Source: Bacteroidota bacterium
GTDB taxonomy: Bacteria; Bacteroidota; Bacteroidia; AKYH767-A; 2013-40CM-41-45
Length of the DNA: 64,000 bases
Direction: 5' to 3'
Assembly (NCBI GenBank): GCA_003389385.1
Contig: QQVM01000014.1
Span: 146,467 to 210,466, forward strand
Shown here piece by piece: positions 1-8,479 of the stretch. The translations under genes were made by a program, and so were the position numbers. Each line of letters starts with the position of its first letter. Within the stretch, counting starts at the first letter, position 1. The notes under the pieces were generated by a model, which ran no database searches, was not told where the DNA came from, and saw nothing but the letters and a program-made list of their open reading frames with translations.

Positions 1-1
1 T

Positions 2-127
2 GGACATCATTGTTGTTCGGTTAATGCTATAGTTGCCAACCGCATCACGAATGAGCATACGCACAAAGGTGAAGAGACCATGAATCAGATGATCGAACTT
101 GTTCTTGACAGAATAGCAGCCATGTGA
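2..127 (+). CDS. Nucleoside phosphorylase (uridine phosphorylase family), 3' end only
   Basis: An open frame enters from the left edge and stops with TGA at 125-127, giving about 41 residues. The fragment contains NAIVANR, then GEETMNQMIELVLDRI. This matches my memory of the C-terminus of E. coli uridine phosphorylase, which has VIVNR followed by AETMKQ and a final amphipathic helix. Members of the family cleave nucleosides with phosphate to give a free base and ribose-1-phosphate in the cytoplasm (purine and pyrimidine salvage). The active-site residues lie outside the window, so substrate specificity cannot be judged. The gene converges on the T9SS protein gene at 170, with 42 bases between the stops. 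The call rests on a short tail only. Confidence 0.55.
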   Translation, partial: GHHCCSVNAIVANRITNEHTHKGEETMNQMIELVLDRIAAM

Positions 128-169
128 ATAGAAGTCCGAACAAGTGCGATTGATGAAGTCTTGTTCAGA

Positions 170-1759
170 TCAATATTTTACAATCGGGCTGACAAATGAT
201 CCGTGTCTGGAGAGAATTGTGCAGAAATAAACGCCGGATGAAAGATCATCGAGTCGTATTGTGATGCTTCCTGACTTTTCGTTATACATCCTTGATTGTT
301 TCACAATTCTTCCAAAGCTATCTGACAGTTTGATTTCGTGAATTTCGGACAGTTCAGATTGAACGGTGATTTTGTCATTTGTTGGATTTGGGCTAATTCT
401 GAAATTTCTACTAAGTTCTGAGACTCTGGTATGGTCTGGAACCAAAAGTGCGTCAAGCTGAGTCAGGTTACCATTTGACAACTGAACACCGCTGTATGTT
501 TTGGTAAAATAACCTAAAGCCGAAAATTCAATGTCATAAGTTCCGGAATCTGCCTGTCCGGTTTTATATCCGCCGAAACCATCAGAGTATTTTATAAGAT
601 TACTATTGATAATTCTCACCATTGCTCCGGAGATTGGAAGGTTTGTGAAACTGTCTCGAACAGTTCCTTCCAGGTAGCAAGCTCTTACATAAGTCGGCTC
701 AAAGATGTACATGGTGCCCGGATTTGTTTCAGTGGCAAGTATAGCACCTGAAGGCAAATAAGGATCGGCATCCCAAACTAAGTAGGAGGCTGTAGGGTAA
801 TATGCCACTTCCACTAAATTGCTTGGCCTGTTCGCGTCAACTATAGTCAACTGACTTCCATAGCTTGGATTAATCAGGTAATCATTCAGAACTCTCACAT
901 TATGCACTTCGGACGAAGGGTATAATGTCGTAAAATATGTATCCAGAAGTGTGATGTTAGAGAGATCGCTTATGTCATAAGCGGCCAGCGGTGCATTATT
1001 ACGTTCATCTGTGGTAAACAGCACATCTCCGGCATCATTCAGCCAAGTGTTATGATTAAAAAGCAGTGGCGTTTGCTGTGTTGCAAGAAGAACAGGATTA
1101 GATCTGTTTGTTATGTCGTAGACTGAAAATTGACCGGCGTAGATGTCGCTAGTGTAAATCGTATCTCCGCGTACATAGCTGTCGTGGCAGTAATTTTGTG
1201 TCACGGCTCCCACATAAACAGGATTCCAGGGGTCAGAGATATTACAGATGAGAACACCTCTTCCAAGAGATGCAATATCGTGTCCGTTAATGTAAATATA
1301 CTCACCAGCAGTGGTGATAGAATGCGCCCGGGTTAGCATGTTTAAAATAGCGCCATCACCCTGATAAAATTTGTTTGGTGCAGAATCTGGAAGATAACGA
1401 AGATCAATAATTTGTACACCATTTTTTATCCCGGCTGTATCGGTTCCTTCAGAAACTGCATATGCGAAATCACCCTGGACTTTTACCTCATGCCATAAAC
1501 TGTTAACTCCGGGCAGCTGAAACAGAAACGAGGGATTGGCATGATTGGTAATATCAACGATACTGATACCATCAGAAGTTCCCAACAGAGCGTAAGTATT
1601 GTTAGCGGTGTCTGTATAGTGCCAGCAACCTGCTACGGATTGAGGACTGAAAGACATGCTAGAAACCAATGTAAGATTCTTTTGCGCGAATACTGGCATA
1701 CTAAACAAGATACATGATGTCAATATCGACAAAAGTGCGAGCTGAAATTTCCTTATCAT
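170..1759 (-). CDS. T9SS-exported LVIVD-repeat beta-propeller protein with carboxypeptidase regulatory-like domain
   Basis: The start is placed at ATG 1759 because a signal peptide begins there (MIRKFQLALL..., cleaved after a site like FAQ) and because a longer in-frame start at 1828 would overlap the upstream gene. The mature protein has repeats of the LVIVD type (for example GISIVDITNHANPSFL and FSVYDITNRSNPVLLAT) over roughly residues 30-350, probably a propeller. A carboxypeptidase regulatory-like beta-sandwich starts at YLEGTVRDS. A T9SS type A sorting domain of about 75 residues ends the protein, with the usual SPNPTND and SSGVYF motifs. It should be secreted and anchored at or released from the cell surface; its ligand is unknown. 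It follows the SBBP gene by 19 bases and is probably co-transcribed. A longer paralogue lies at 31873-34254. Confidence 0.85.
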   Translation of the reverse strand: MIRKFQLALLSILTSCILFSMPVFAQKNLTLVSSMSFSPQSVAGCWHYTDTANNTYALLGTSDGISIVDITNHANPSFLFQLPGVNSLWHEVKVQGDFAYAVSEGTDTAGIKNGVQIIDLRYLPDSAPNKFYQGDGAILNMLTRAHSITTAGEYIYINGHDIASLGRGVLICNISDPWNPVYVGAVTQNYCHDSYVRGDTIYTSDIYAGQFSVYDITNRSNPVLLATQQTPLLFNHNTWLNDAGDVLFTTDERNNAPLAAYDISDLSNITLLDTYFTTLYPSSEVHNVRVLNDYLINPSYGSQLTIVDANRPSNLVEVAYYPTASYLVWDADPYLPSGAILATETNPGTMYIFEPTYVRACYLEGTVRDSFTNLPISGAMVRIINSNLIKYSDGFGGYKTGQADSGTYDIEFSALGYFTKTYSGVQLSNGNLTQLDALLVPDHTRVSELSRNFRISPNPTNDKITVQSELSEIHEIKLSDSFGRIVKQSRMYNEKSGSITIRLDDLSSGVYFCTILSRHGSFVSPIVKY

Positions 1760-1778
1760 TTGAATATCGGATATATAA

Positions 1779-4757
1779 TCAATTCTGTATGACAAATTTG
1801 CCGGACGAGACAAATTTCTCACCTGCAATTACCTGGTAGAAATAGATTCCTGCAGGTAAATCATTTCTTTCTATGAGCAGTTCATCGCTTTCAATACCTG
1901 ACTTATGACTGACTACTTCGCCAAGCATGCTGAATATTTTAACTTCTTTTGATCCTGAATTGTTTTGTGAAAATCTGAGTGTTGCTGAATGGCTGAATGG
2001 GTTCGGGTGCAAAGTTGACAAGCTTTCATCATTCATTGCAGTCAATGAAGAAGTTGTCAGATCATAGCGAACAACGGTCATGTTTTTTTGAGACTGATTA
2101 ACTCCTTCAGAAAATCCGCACACCCAAAGAGAAGTGCCTCTGAGTGCGATTGCATTTGGTTCATCATCCTTCATGGCAGGACCATCAAACAAATCTAGTG
2201 CAGTTTGAACACCCTGCGAATTATATCTAATGGTTACCCAATTAATATTAGTGCGTCCGTTTGCGGTATCGCTCTTTGAATATCCGGTTACAAATATGTC
2301 AGCTGCATTGGTTTTGATGCTGATTGGAACATCATCGCTGTTAAGCAATCCGTTATACTGAGGAGGGTTTGTCCAAATCTGATTAAGGTTATTGTCGAAC
2401 TTAACTGTTAGAAAGTTATAGTTCGCGAAATTAGGAGTTGGGTCCACATCGACCTGAAGGGCGACAATAACATTTCCTGCTGCATCAGTGGTAATCGCAA
2501 CCGCCCTGTCATTTCCCAGGCCCGATCCATCATAATCCAGGAAATAAAATGCGATAGGAGCTCCATTTGGATCAAATTTTACCACAGCTGCGTCATCTGT
2601 TGCATTTCCCGATCCTGTCTGTGAGTAGCCGCAAACAAAAATATTGTTATTTGCATCAATAGCCATGTCCAATGCTCTGTCATCATTTGAGAAAGGGCCG
2701 TTGTATAGAGCAGGTGAAGGCCAAACCGGATTTCCAGTCGCAGCAGAATATTTTAGAAGCACGAAATCGTCATCATTTGCTTTTTCCATTCTTCCGCATA
2801 CAAGTACATTTCCAGCGTTATCAAGAAGAATTTTGGAAGGTTCGTCTCTTCCGCTGCCACTGCCATCATATCTTTGCAACCACAGAAGATTACCGTTAGT
2901 GTCGTACTTCATGGTGACAATATCATTATTGTCGACTGTATCAACCGGATTTGAATCGCTCCTGCCGGTTACATATACATTACCGGCAGCATCCACTACA
3001 AGGGATTCTCCCCTGTCGCTTTCGTTTGCAGAAAAGTTGTAAATACGAGTCCAAGCCGTATCGCAGGTGTTTGCATTCCATTTAATAGTGATGATGTTAC
3101 TTCCCTGGCCCTCACCTTTAGTATATCCTGTAGCGTAAATATTACCGCTGGCATCAATACCTATGGCAGATAGTTCATCATCGTCGTTCTTTGTACCATT
3201 ATAGAGGAAGGAACATATTGTATCGCCATTTGTCTCTAATGCGACCAGGAGAATATCACGATTTCTTGCTTCCTGATAAGAATATCCTGCAATATAACTT
3301 CTGTCATTGGCATCAATTACAATTGCCCTTCCGCTTTCAGAAAAATCTCCTTCACCATTATTATTTTTAAAGAAAATCTGATTTCCTGTTGCATCGTATT
3401 TCACCACCGTGGCATCTTTCTGAGTCAGAATATTCTCACTGCCACCTGCCACGTACACATTTCCGGAATTGTCCACAACCAAGGCAGAAGCTATATCACT
3501 CCCTGAAACACGAGTACCAGCATAAGTCTTATTCCATTGAAGGGTTCCCCCGGAATTATATTTCACTGTCATGAAATCATTATTTGTTACGAGTGGATTA
3601 GGGTCTGCATCGCTTTTTCCTGTGATAATTACATCGCCATTAGAATCTATCACCAAAGCCGAAGGGATGTCATCCTGTCCTGCTGCTCCTCCTACTACCC
3701 TGGCCCACTGAATAGTTCCGGCAGAATTATATTTAACTGTTACAAAATCGTAGTCAATTATTGGTGAATTGTCTACATCTGTTTGTCCTGTGATATAGAT
3801 GTTGTCAGAAGCATCAATAGCGATGGCAACCGGCCTGTCATTCTGGTTTGAAGCACCATTGTAGAATCGATTCCACTGGAAGATTCCGGCGCTGTTGTAT
3901 TTAAGAATCCTGAAATCATCATTGCTTCCATTGTCGCTTCGACCGGTTACGATCACGTTACCTGCATTATCAATTGCCACATCGACAGCCCTGTCAGTAC
4001 CTCCCCCGTTGTACGGTTGAGTCCATAAAACACTGCCATTTGCACCGTTGTATTTAATTGTGATGAAATCGTCATTGCTGCCATTGTATGATCGACCGGT
4101 CACATATACATCTCCATTGGAGTCTACAGCAATAGCGGAAGCTTCGTCTTTACCACCTGTTACTGAAGGCCTGGAATATTGAGCTTGCCATAGGAGTGTA
4201 CCATTTGGAGAATATTTCAGTGTAATATAATCCTGGCTACCCGGAACCGTATCAGGTTCTGCCATTCCGCAAATTAATATGTTTCCGGAAGGGTCTATTG
4301 CCATATCCACAGGTACATCATCCATCCAGGCAGAACTGTTCCAGGTCGTGTCCCACAGCCTGTTTCCGTTTGCGTCATATTTGACAAGTAATATATCATT
4401 TTGGGATTTACCTCCATCTGAATATCCGGCCACATATATATTTCCACTTACATCAACTGCAAGACAAGTCACTTCATCATCAAAGTTTCCTTTGCCGTTT
4501 CTGGTGCGAACCCATAAAGTATCGCCATTAGAATCAAACTTGATGGTAAGAAAATCCCTGTAATTTCCCGGACGGACAGTATACCCCGCAGCAACATAAT
4601 TGCCAAAACCATCATGTTCAACCTTGTTAAATCGATCACTGTTATCTCCGTTTGAGTTAAAATGGCTTGTCCAGATCCGGTCAAGATTTTGAGCACTAAG
4701 TTGAAATACACTCAAAATGATCAGAGAAAGGCAGATAGAGTAAAATTTTTTTTCCAT
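1779..4757 (-). CDS. Large T9SS-exported SBBP-repeat protein
   Basis: This 992-residue protein has a signal peptide (first 22 or so residues, ending LSAQN). About sixteen repeats of roughly 50-60 residues follow, each carrying a core like SGNIYVAGYS or AGNVYVTGRS followed by a FITIKYN-type strand. This is the SBBP (beta-propeller) repeat pattern. The last 75 residues form a T9SS type A sorting domain (LHPNPFSHSATL, then LPAGIYFYQV). The protein is therefore predicted to cross the outer membrane by the type IX system and be displayed or released. The repeats are similar in protein but diverged in DNA, so no recent expansion is visible. No catalytic motif is seen and the partner is unknown. It heads a two-gene unit with the LVIVD protein at 170-1759. 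Confidence 0.85.
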   Translation of the reverse strand: MEKKFYSICLSLIILSVFQLSAQNLDRIWTSHFNSNGDNSDRFNKVEHDGFGNYVAAGYTVRPGNYRDFLTIKFDSNGDTLWVRTRNGKGNFDDEVTCLAVDVSGNIYVAGYSDGGKSQNDILLVKYDANGNRLWDTTWNSSAWMDDVPVDMAIDPSGNILICGMAEPDTVPGSQDYITLKYSPNGTLLWQAQYSRPSVTGGKDEASAIAVDSNGDVYVTGRSYNGSNDDFITIKYNGANGSVLWTQPYNGGGTDRAVDVAIDNAGNVIVTGRSDNGSNDDFRILKYNSAGIFQWNRFYNGASNQNDRPVAIAIDASDNIYITGQTDVDNSPIIDYDFVTVKYNSAGTIQWARVVGGAAGQDDIPSALVIDSNGDVIITGKSDADPNPLVTNNDFMTVKYNSGGTLQWNKTYAGTRVSGSDIASALVVDNSGNVYVAGGSENILTQKDATVVKYDATGNQIFFKNNNGEGDFSESGRAIVIDANDRSYIAGYSYQEARNRDILLVALETNGDTICSFLYNGTKNDDDELSAIGIDASGNIYATGYTKGEGQGSNIITIKWNANTCDTAWTRIYNFSANESDRGESLVVDAAGNVYVTGRSDSNPVDTVDNNDIVTMKYDTNGNLLWLQRYDGSGSGRDEPSKILLDNAGNVLVCGRMEKANDDDFVLLKYSAATGNPVWPSPALYNGPFSNDDRALDMAIDANNNIFVCGYSQTGSGNATDDAAVVKFDPNGAPIAFYFLDYDGSGLGNDRAVAITTDAAGNVIVALQVDVDPTPNFANYNFLTVKFDNNLNQIWTNPPQYNGLLNSDDVPISIKTNAADIFVTGYSKSDTANGRTNINWVTIRYNSQGVQTALDLFDGPAMKDDEPNAIALRGTSLWVCGFSEGVNQSQKNMTVVRYDLTTSSLTAMNDESLSTLHPNPFSHSATLRFSQNNSGSKEVKIFSMLGEVVSHKSGIESDELLIERNDLPAGIYFYQVIAGEKFVSSGKFVIQN

Positions 4758-4803
4758 GAAACAGATAAGTAATAAGTTTTGGGGATGATTAAATAGAGCT
4801 CAA

Positions 4804-4811
4804 CAAATGTA
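4804..4811 (-). promoter_or_regulatory. Putative -7 promoter element for the SBBP gene
   Basis: Read on the minus strand this is TACATTTG, which fits the Bacteroidota -7 consensus TAnnTTTG, 46 bases upstream of the ATG at 4757. No TTTG sits at the expected -33 spacing, so support is partial. Confidence 0.35.
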
Positions 4812-5030
4812 CGAATTATGCTATTTCACTAATGACATTAAAATGCAATAAAATGCGACTTTTCAAAGTAAATGTGTTGAAAGCATTACTTTGAAAACCT
4901 GCCAATCATCAAGGTTACAATGGATGCGAACATGTTCAAACAGATTGATGTTGAAAAAATGTGTGAAATTTCAGGTATCTTTTTTATGCCCGCGTCTGTT
5001 AAAACTGGGGTATTTTGAATTGCCCAGATT

Positions 5031-5900
5031 ATGAAAATGAATAAACAAGAGATTGACGCACTAATCCGATTGTTGGATGATAATGATTCAGAAGTATTCG
5101 ATCATATCCAGTTGAAACTAATAAATTACGGTAAGGAGGTAATACCGATTCTTGAGAACGCCTGGAGCAGTTCGTTGGATGCCATGATGCAGGAGCGAAT
5201 TGAAGCAATAATTCATAAGATCCAGTTTGAGGATTTACAGCATCAATTGCATGTATGGTCACACAGTGGTTCTCAGGAGCTCATAAAAGGAGCCTTGCTT
5301 ATAGCCCGTTACCAATACCCTGATTTGGAAGAAGAGGTTATTCAGAAGCAGCTTGACAGGATGCGCAAGGATGCATGGCTTGAGATGAACGATCGTCTGA
5401 CTGCGCTTGAGCAAATTAATGTGCTGAATAAAATATTCTTTGATATTCATGGTTTTGGGGGCAACACAACGAATTACCATGCACCTCAGAACTCTTTCAT
5501 CAATGTAGTGATGGAAACCAGGAAGGGAAATCCTCTGATGCTTTCAATTCTCTATCTGGAAATTGCCAGAAGCGCAGGTATACCTGTATACGGAGTTAAC
5601 CTTCCCGAACATTTCATACTGTGTTATAAGGATGAACTGAATGATCCTGTTGCAATTGATGATCACTCAAGGATACTATTTTACATCAACCCTTTCAGCA
5701 GAGGCGATGTTTTTCAAAGAAAGGAGATTGACAGTTTCCTTGCTCAATTGAAAATCAGGCAGGAAAGTTCATATTACGAACCATGCACTAATAAGGAAAT
5801 GATTCAGCGATTGATCCGCAATTTGATGAATTCTTATTACAAGCTTGGTTTTTTAGACAAGGTGGAAGAGCTGGAAAAGCTGATGAAAGCAACAATTTAA
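5031..5900 (+). CDS. SirB1/transglutaminase-like (Transglut_core2) family protein
   Basis: The 289-residue protein has an N-terminal helical region and a central block that fits the SirB1/YchA transglutaminase-like superfamily: NYHAPQNSFINVV, then RKGNPLMLSILYLEIARSAG and GVNLPEHFIL. The conserved histidine of the fold is present in PEHF, but I see no catalytic-type cysteine at the position expected of active transglutaminases, as in other SirB1-like proteins. Its biochemical role is unknown. It has no signal peptide and should be cytoplasmic. It is transcribed divergently from the SBBP gene and converges on the ABC exporter at 5923 with 22 bases between stops. A second ATG two codons downstream (5037) is an equally possible start. 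Confidence 0.75.
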   Translation: MKMNKQEIDALIRLLDDNDSEVFDHIQLKLINYGKEVIPILENAWSSSLDAMMQERIEAIIHKIQFEDLQHQLHVWSHSGSQELIKGALLIARYQYPDLEEEVIQKQLDRMRKDAWLEMNDRLTALEQINVLNKIFFDIHGFGGNTTNYHAPQNSFINVVMETRKGNPLMLSILYLEIARSAGIPVYGVNLPEHFILCYKDELNDPVAIDDHSRILFYINPFSRGDVFQRKEIDSFLAQLKIRQESSYYEPCTNKEMIQRLIRNLMNSYYKLGFLDKVEELEKLMKATI

Positions 5901-5922
5901 TTAATTCAGGATTTTCTTTCCT

Positions 5923-7695
5923 TCACATATTCCTGAACTGCATTTCATGTAATTGGAAATAGAAACCTTTTTTCATTAGCAGTACTTCATGCCTGCCCTC
6001 TTCCACTATTGAGCCATGATCCAGCACTATAATGTTATCAGCGTTCTGAATCGTGGAAAGCCGATGGGCAATGACAATTGATGTACGGTCTTTTGTAATT
6101 TTTCTGGTAGCTGTGCGTATTAATTCTTCCGATTCATGATCTATGGAAGAGGTAGCTTCGTCGAGGACCAGAATTCTGGGATTAAAGACAAGCGCTCTTA
6201 TGAATGCAATGAGTTGCCTTTGTCCTGTGGAAAGCATCGCACCGCGCTCCATGACATTAAAGTCGTAAGAACCCGGAAGTTTATTAATGAATCGGTCTGC
6301 CCCTATCATCTTCGCTGCGTTTATTACCATCGAATGAGAGATTGAAGGGTCTCTCAGAGTTATGTTATTGCTGACAGTGTCTGAGAATAGGAAAACATCC
6401 TGAAGCACCACACCAATTTCTCTGCGTATTGTATCCAGGGAATAATTCCGTATGTCAATCCCATCGATCAGAATTTCCCCCTTCTGAAATTCATACATTC
6501 GGCCAAGCAGGTTTATCACAGAGGATTTGCCTGCTCCAGTGGCTCCGACGATTGCCAGAGTTTTCCCTTTTTCCAGTTTGAATGAAATATCGCGAAGCAC
6601 CCAGGAGTCCTCATCTGCCGGATGATCATCATAACTGAACCAGACATTTTTAAATTCGATGATTCCGTCATTGACCTTTAGATCCGGATTCCCATTGTCA
6701 GCCACATGTTCATGTGTGTCCAATACCCTGAATACTCTTTCACTGCTCACCATTCCCATTTGCAGGGTGTTGAATTTATCTGCGAGCTCCCTAATAGGCC
6801 GGAATAACATACTTATGTACATGATGAATGCAATGATGTTCCCAAGGCTGACATCACCCTGTATCACACCCCTGGAACCCCACCAGACCAGCAAGCCCAA
6901 TGAACACGCGGTGAGCAATTCTACCACTGGAAAAAATATTGAGTAATACCAGACAGATCTGATATGGGCACTCATGTGTTTCTTGTTGATGGCTTTGAAC
7001 TTTTCCATCTCAGATTCTTCTTTGTTAAAAACCTGAATCAGACTTATGCCTGAAATATGTTCCTGTACAAATGTATTAAGTGCGGCTACCTGTGTTCTTA
7101 CTTCACGGAAAGCGTTTCTGATTCCCTTTTGAAAAATTCTTGTTGCTATCAGTAGCAATGGAATTGTTGACAAACTTATCAGGGCAAGCCTCCAGTCTAT
7201 TACGAACATGAATATCACAATGACGGCAACCTGAAGCAGATCTCCGATGATTATTATAAGTCCTTCGCTGAAAATATCAGCGATTGTTTCAAGGTCACTA
7301 ACCGTCCGTGTAACCAGATTTCCGATAGGTGTTTTGTCAAAATATTTAAGCCGCAGTGAAGTGATATGTTGAAACAGCCGAACTCTCAGGTCTCTGATCA
7401 CAGTTTGTCCGAGCCAGCTTGTAAGGTACGTGTGAAAATACTGAACGACAGTTTGCACGAGCAATAAGCCCAGAATAAAAATACTCATGAGCAAGAGTCC
7501 TTGTTTGTCCTGGTTCATAATGTGCTTGTCTACAGCATACTGTACAAGCACAGGTCTTAATGGTGAAAGAAATGCCAGCAATAATGTGAGAGTGACACTG
7601 ATCCAGAAAACGCTTTTGTACGGAAATGTCATCCTGAATAATCTATTCAGGATTGATAAATCAAATGCTTTCCCGCTCAGATCTCCTTTGGTCAT
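5923..7695 (-). CDS. ABC exporter, fused permease and ATPase (MsbA/multidrug type)
   Basis: This 590-residue half-transporter has an N-terminal membrane domain of about six helices (residues 20-310) and a C-terminal nucleotide-binding domain. Walker A is GATGAGKSS near residue 383, the signature is LSTGQ near 487, and Walker B is ILVLDEATSS near 507, with the switch histidine in IVIAHRLS. It would act as a homodimer that exports lipids, drugs or peptides across the inner membrane; the substrate cannot be read from the sequence. Its ATG overlaps the truA stop by four bases (ATGA), so the two are probably translationally coupled. It is the last gene of the 7TM-HD / truA / exporter group. Confidence 0.9.
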   Translation of the reverse strand: MTKGDLSGKAFDLSILNRLFRMTFPYKSVFWISVTLTLLLAFLSPLRPVLVQYAVDKHIMNQDKQGLLLMSIFILGLLLVQTVVQYFHTYLTSWLGQTVIRDLRVRLFQHITSLRLKYFDKTPIGNLVTRTVSDLETIADIFSEGLIIIIGDLLQVAVIVIFMFVIDWRLALISLSTIPLLLIATRIFQKGIRNAFREVRTQVAALNTFVQEHISGISLIQVFNKEESEMEKFKAINKKHMSAHIRSVWYYSIFFPVVELLTACSLGLLVWWGSRGVIQGDVSLGNIIAFIMYISMLFRPIRELADKFNTLQMGMVSSERVFRVLDTHEHVADNGNPDLKVNDGIIEFKNVWFSYDDHPADEDSWVLRDISFKLEKGKTLAIVGATGAGKSSVINLLGRMYEFQKGEILIDGIDIRNYSLDTIRREIGVVLQDVFLFSDTVSNNITLRDPSISHSMVINAAKMIGADRFINKLPGSYDFNVMERGAMLSTGQRQLIAFIRALVFNPRILVLDEATSSIDHESEELIRTATRKITKDRTSIVIAHRLSTIQNADNIIVLDHGSIVEEGRHEVLLMKKGFYFQLHEMQFRNM

Positions 7696-8462
7696 TTATT
7701 TTTTGAAAAAAAATCATATCGGACTTTTACCAGGGACAAGCCTTTAGCAGGCACGGAAACTCCTGCCCTGCTTCGATCCCTGCTCTCGAGTATATTCTGC
7801 AAGTCAACAAGATTTGATTTTCCTTCTCCAATTTCCAGCAAGGTGCCGACAATGGATCGAACCATATTTCGAAGAAAGCGGTTTGCCGAAATTCTAAAGA
7901 CAAATCCATTTGCAGATTCCAACCATACTGCTTCAGTGACTTCGCAAATAGTGTTCACTGGATCAGAACCGGATTTGCAAAAACAGGAAAAATCCTTTTT
8001 GCCAATTAATAACCCGGCTGCTTCATTCATTTTACTGATGTCAGGATTTCCCGGATAAAAAAGTGCAAACCTGCTTAGAAAAGGATTTTTATAATTATAC
8101 AGTGAATACTCATAGGTTCTTGAAACCGCATCATACCTTGAATGTTGTTCATTCTTGACAGGAAAAATAGCATAGACTACAATTCCGGCAGGTAATATGC
8201 TGTTTAACTGATGTATTTTATTTGGACCGCAGTCTATTTCATTCTCAGAATCAAAATGAGCATAAAAATCCCTGGCGTGAACACCGGTGTCTGTTCGGCC
8301 GCAACCTGTTGTTGAAAGCGATGTCCGAAATAAAATCTCCAATGATTTATCAAGGCATTCCTGAACCGATTTCGCATTCTGCTGAATCTGCCAACCATGA
8401 AAGTCGGTACCGTCGAAGGCAAGATGGATAAAGTATCTCAATTGATTTGAATTGATTTGCAA
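7692..8462 (-). CDS. truA: tRNA pseudouridine synthase A
   Basis: TruA isomerises uridines 38-40 in the anticodon arm of tRNAs. The 256-residue length is normal. The catalytic aspartate is D58 in the motif GCGRTDTGVHA, and the conserved FLRNMVR-IVGTLLEIG segment lies in the C-terminal half. Upstream FDGTDFHGWQ is the usual N-terminal motif. The gene starts 17 bases after the 7TM-HD gene and ends in a four-base overlap with the ABC exporter, which indicates one operon. No unusual residues were noticed. Confidence 0.95.
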   Translation of the reverse strand: MQINSNQLRYFIHLAFDGTDFHGWQIQQNAKSVQECLDKSLEILFRTSLSTTGCGRTDTGVHARDFYAHFDSENEIDCGPNKIHQLNSILPAGIVVYAIFPVKNEQHSRYDAVSRTYEYSLYNYKNPFLSRFALFYPGNPDISKMNEAAGLLIGKKDFSCFCKSGSDPVNTICEVTEAVWLESANGFVFRISANRFLRNMVRSIVGTLLEIGEGKSNLVDLQNILESRDRSRAGVSVPAKGLSLVKVRYDFFSKNK

Positions 8463-8479
8463 AAGTACTAATCCGAGGC

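Noticed and set aside
1760..1828. N-terminal extension of the first LVIVD protein
   Set aside because: The extension precedes a clear signal peptide and overlaps the upstream SBBP gene.
2644..3042. Genes antisense to the SBBP protein
   Set aside because: Open frames opposite a repetitive gene of biased composition are expected by chance. They have no family similarity and no promoter or start signals.
5901..5945. Hairpin between the convergent SirB1-like and ABC exporter genes as a terminator
   Set aside because: TTCAGGA and TCCTGAA can pair, but the loop is about 18 bases and lacks a T-run, so support is poor.
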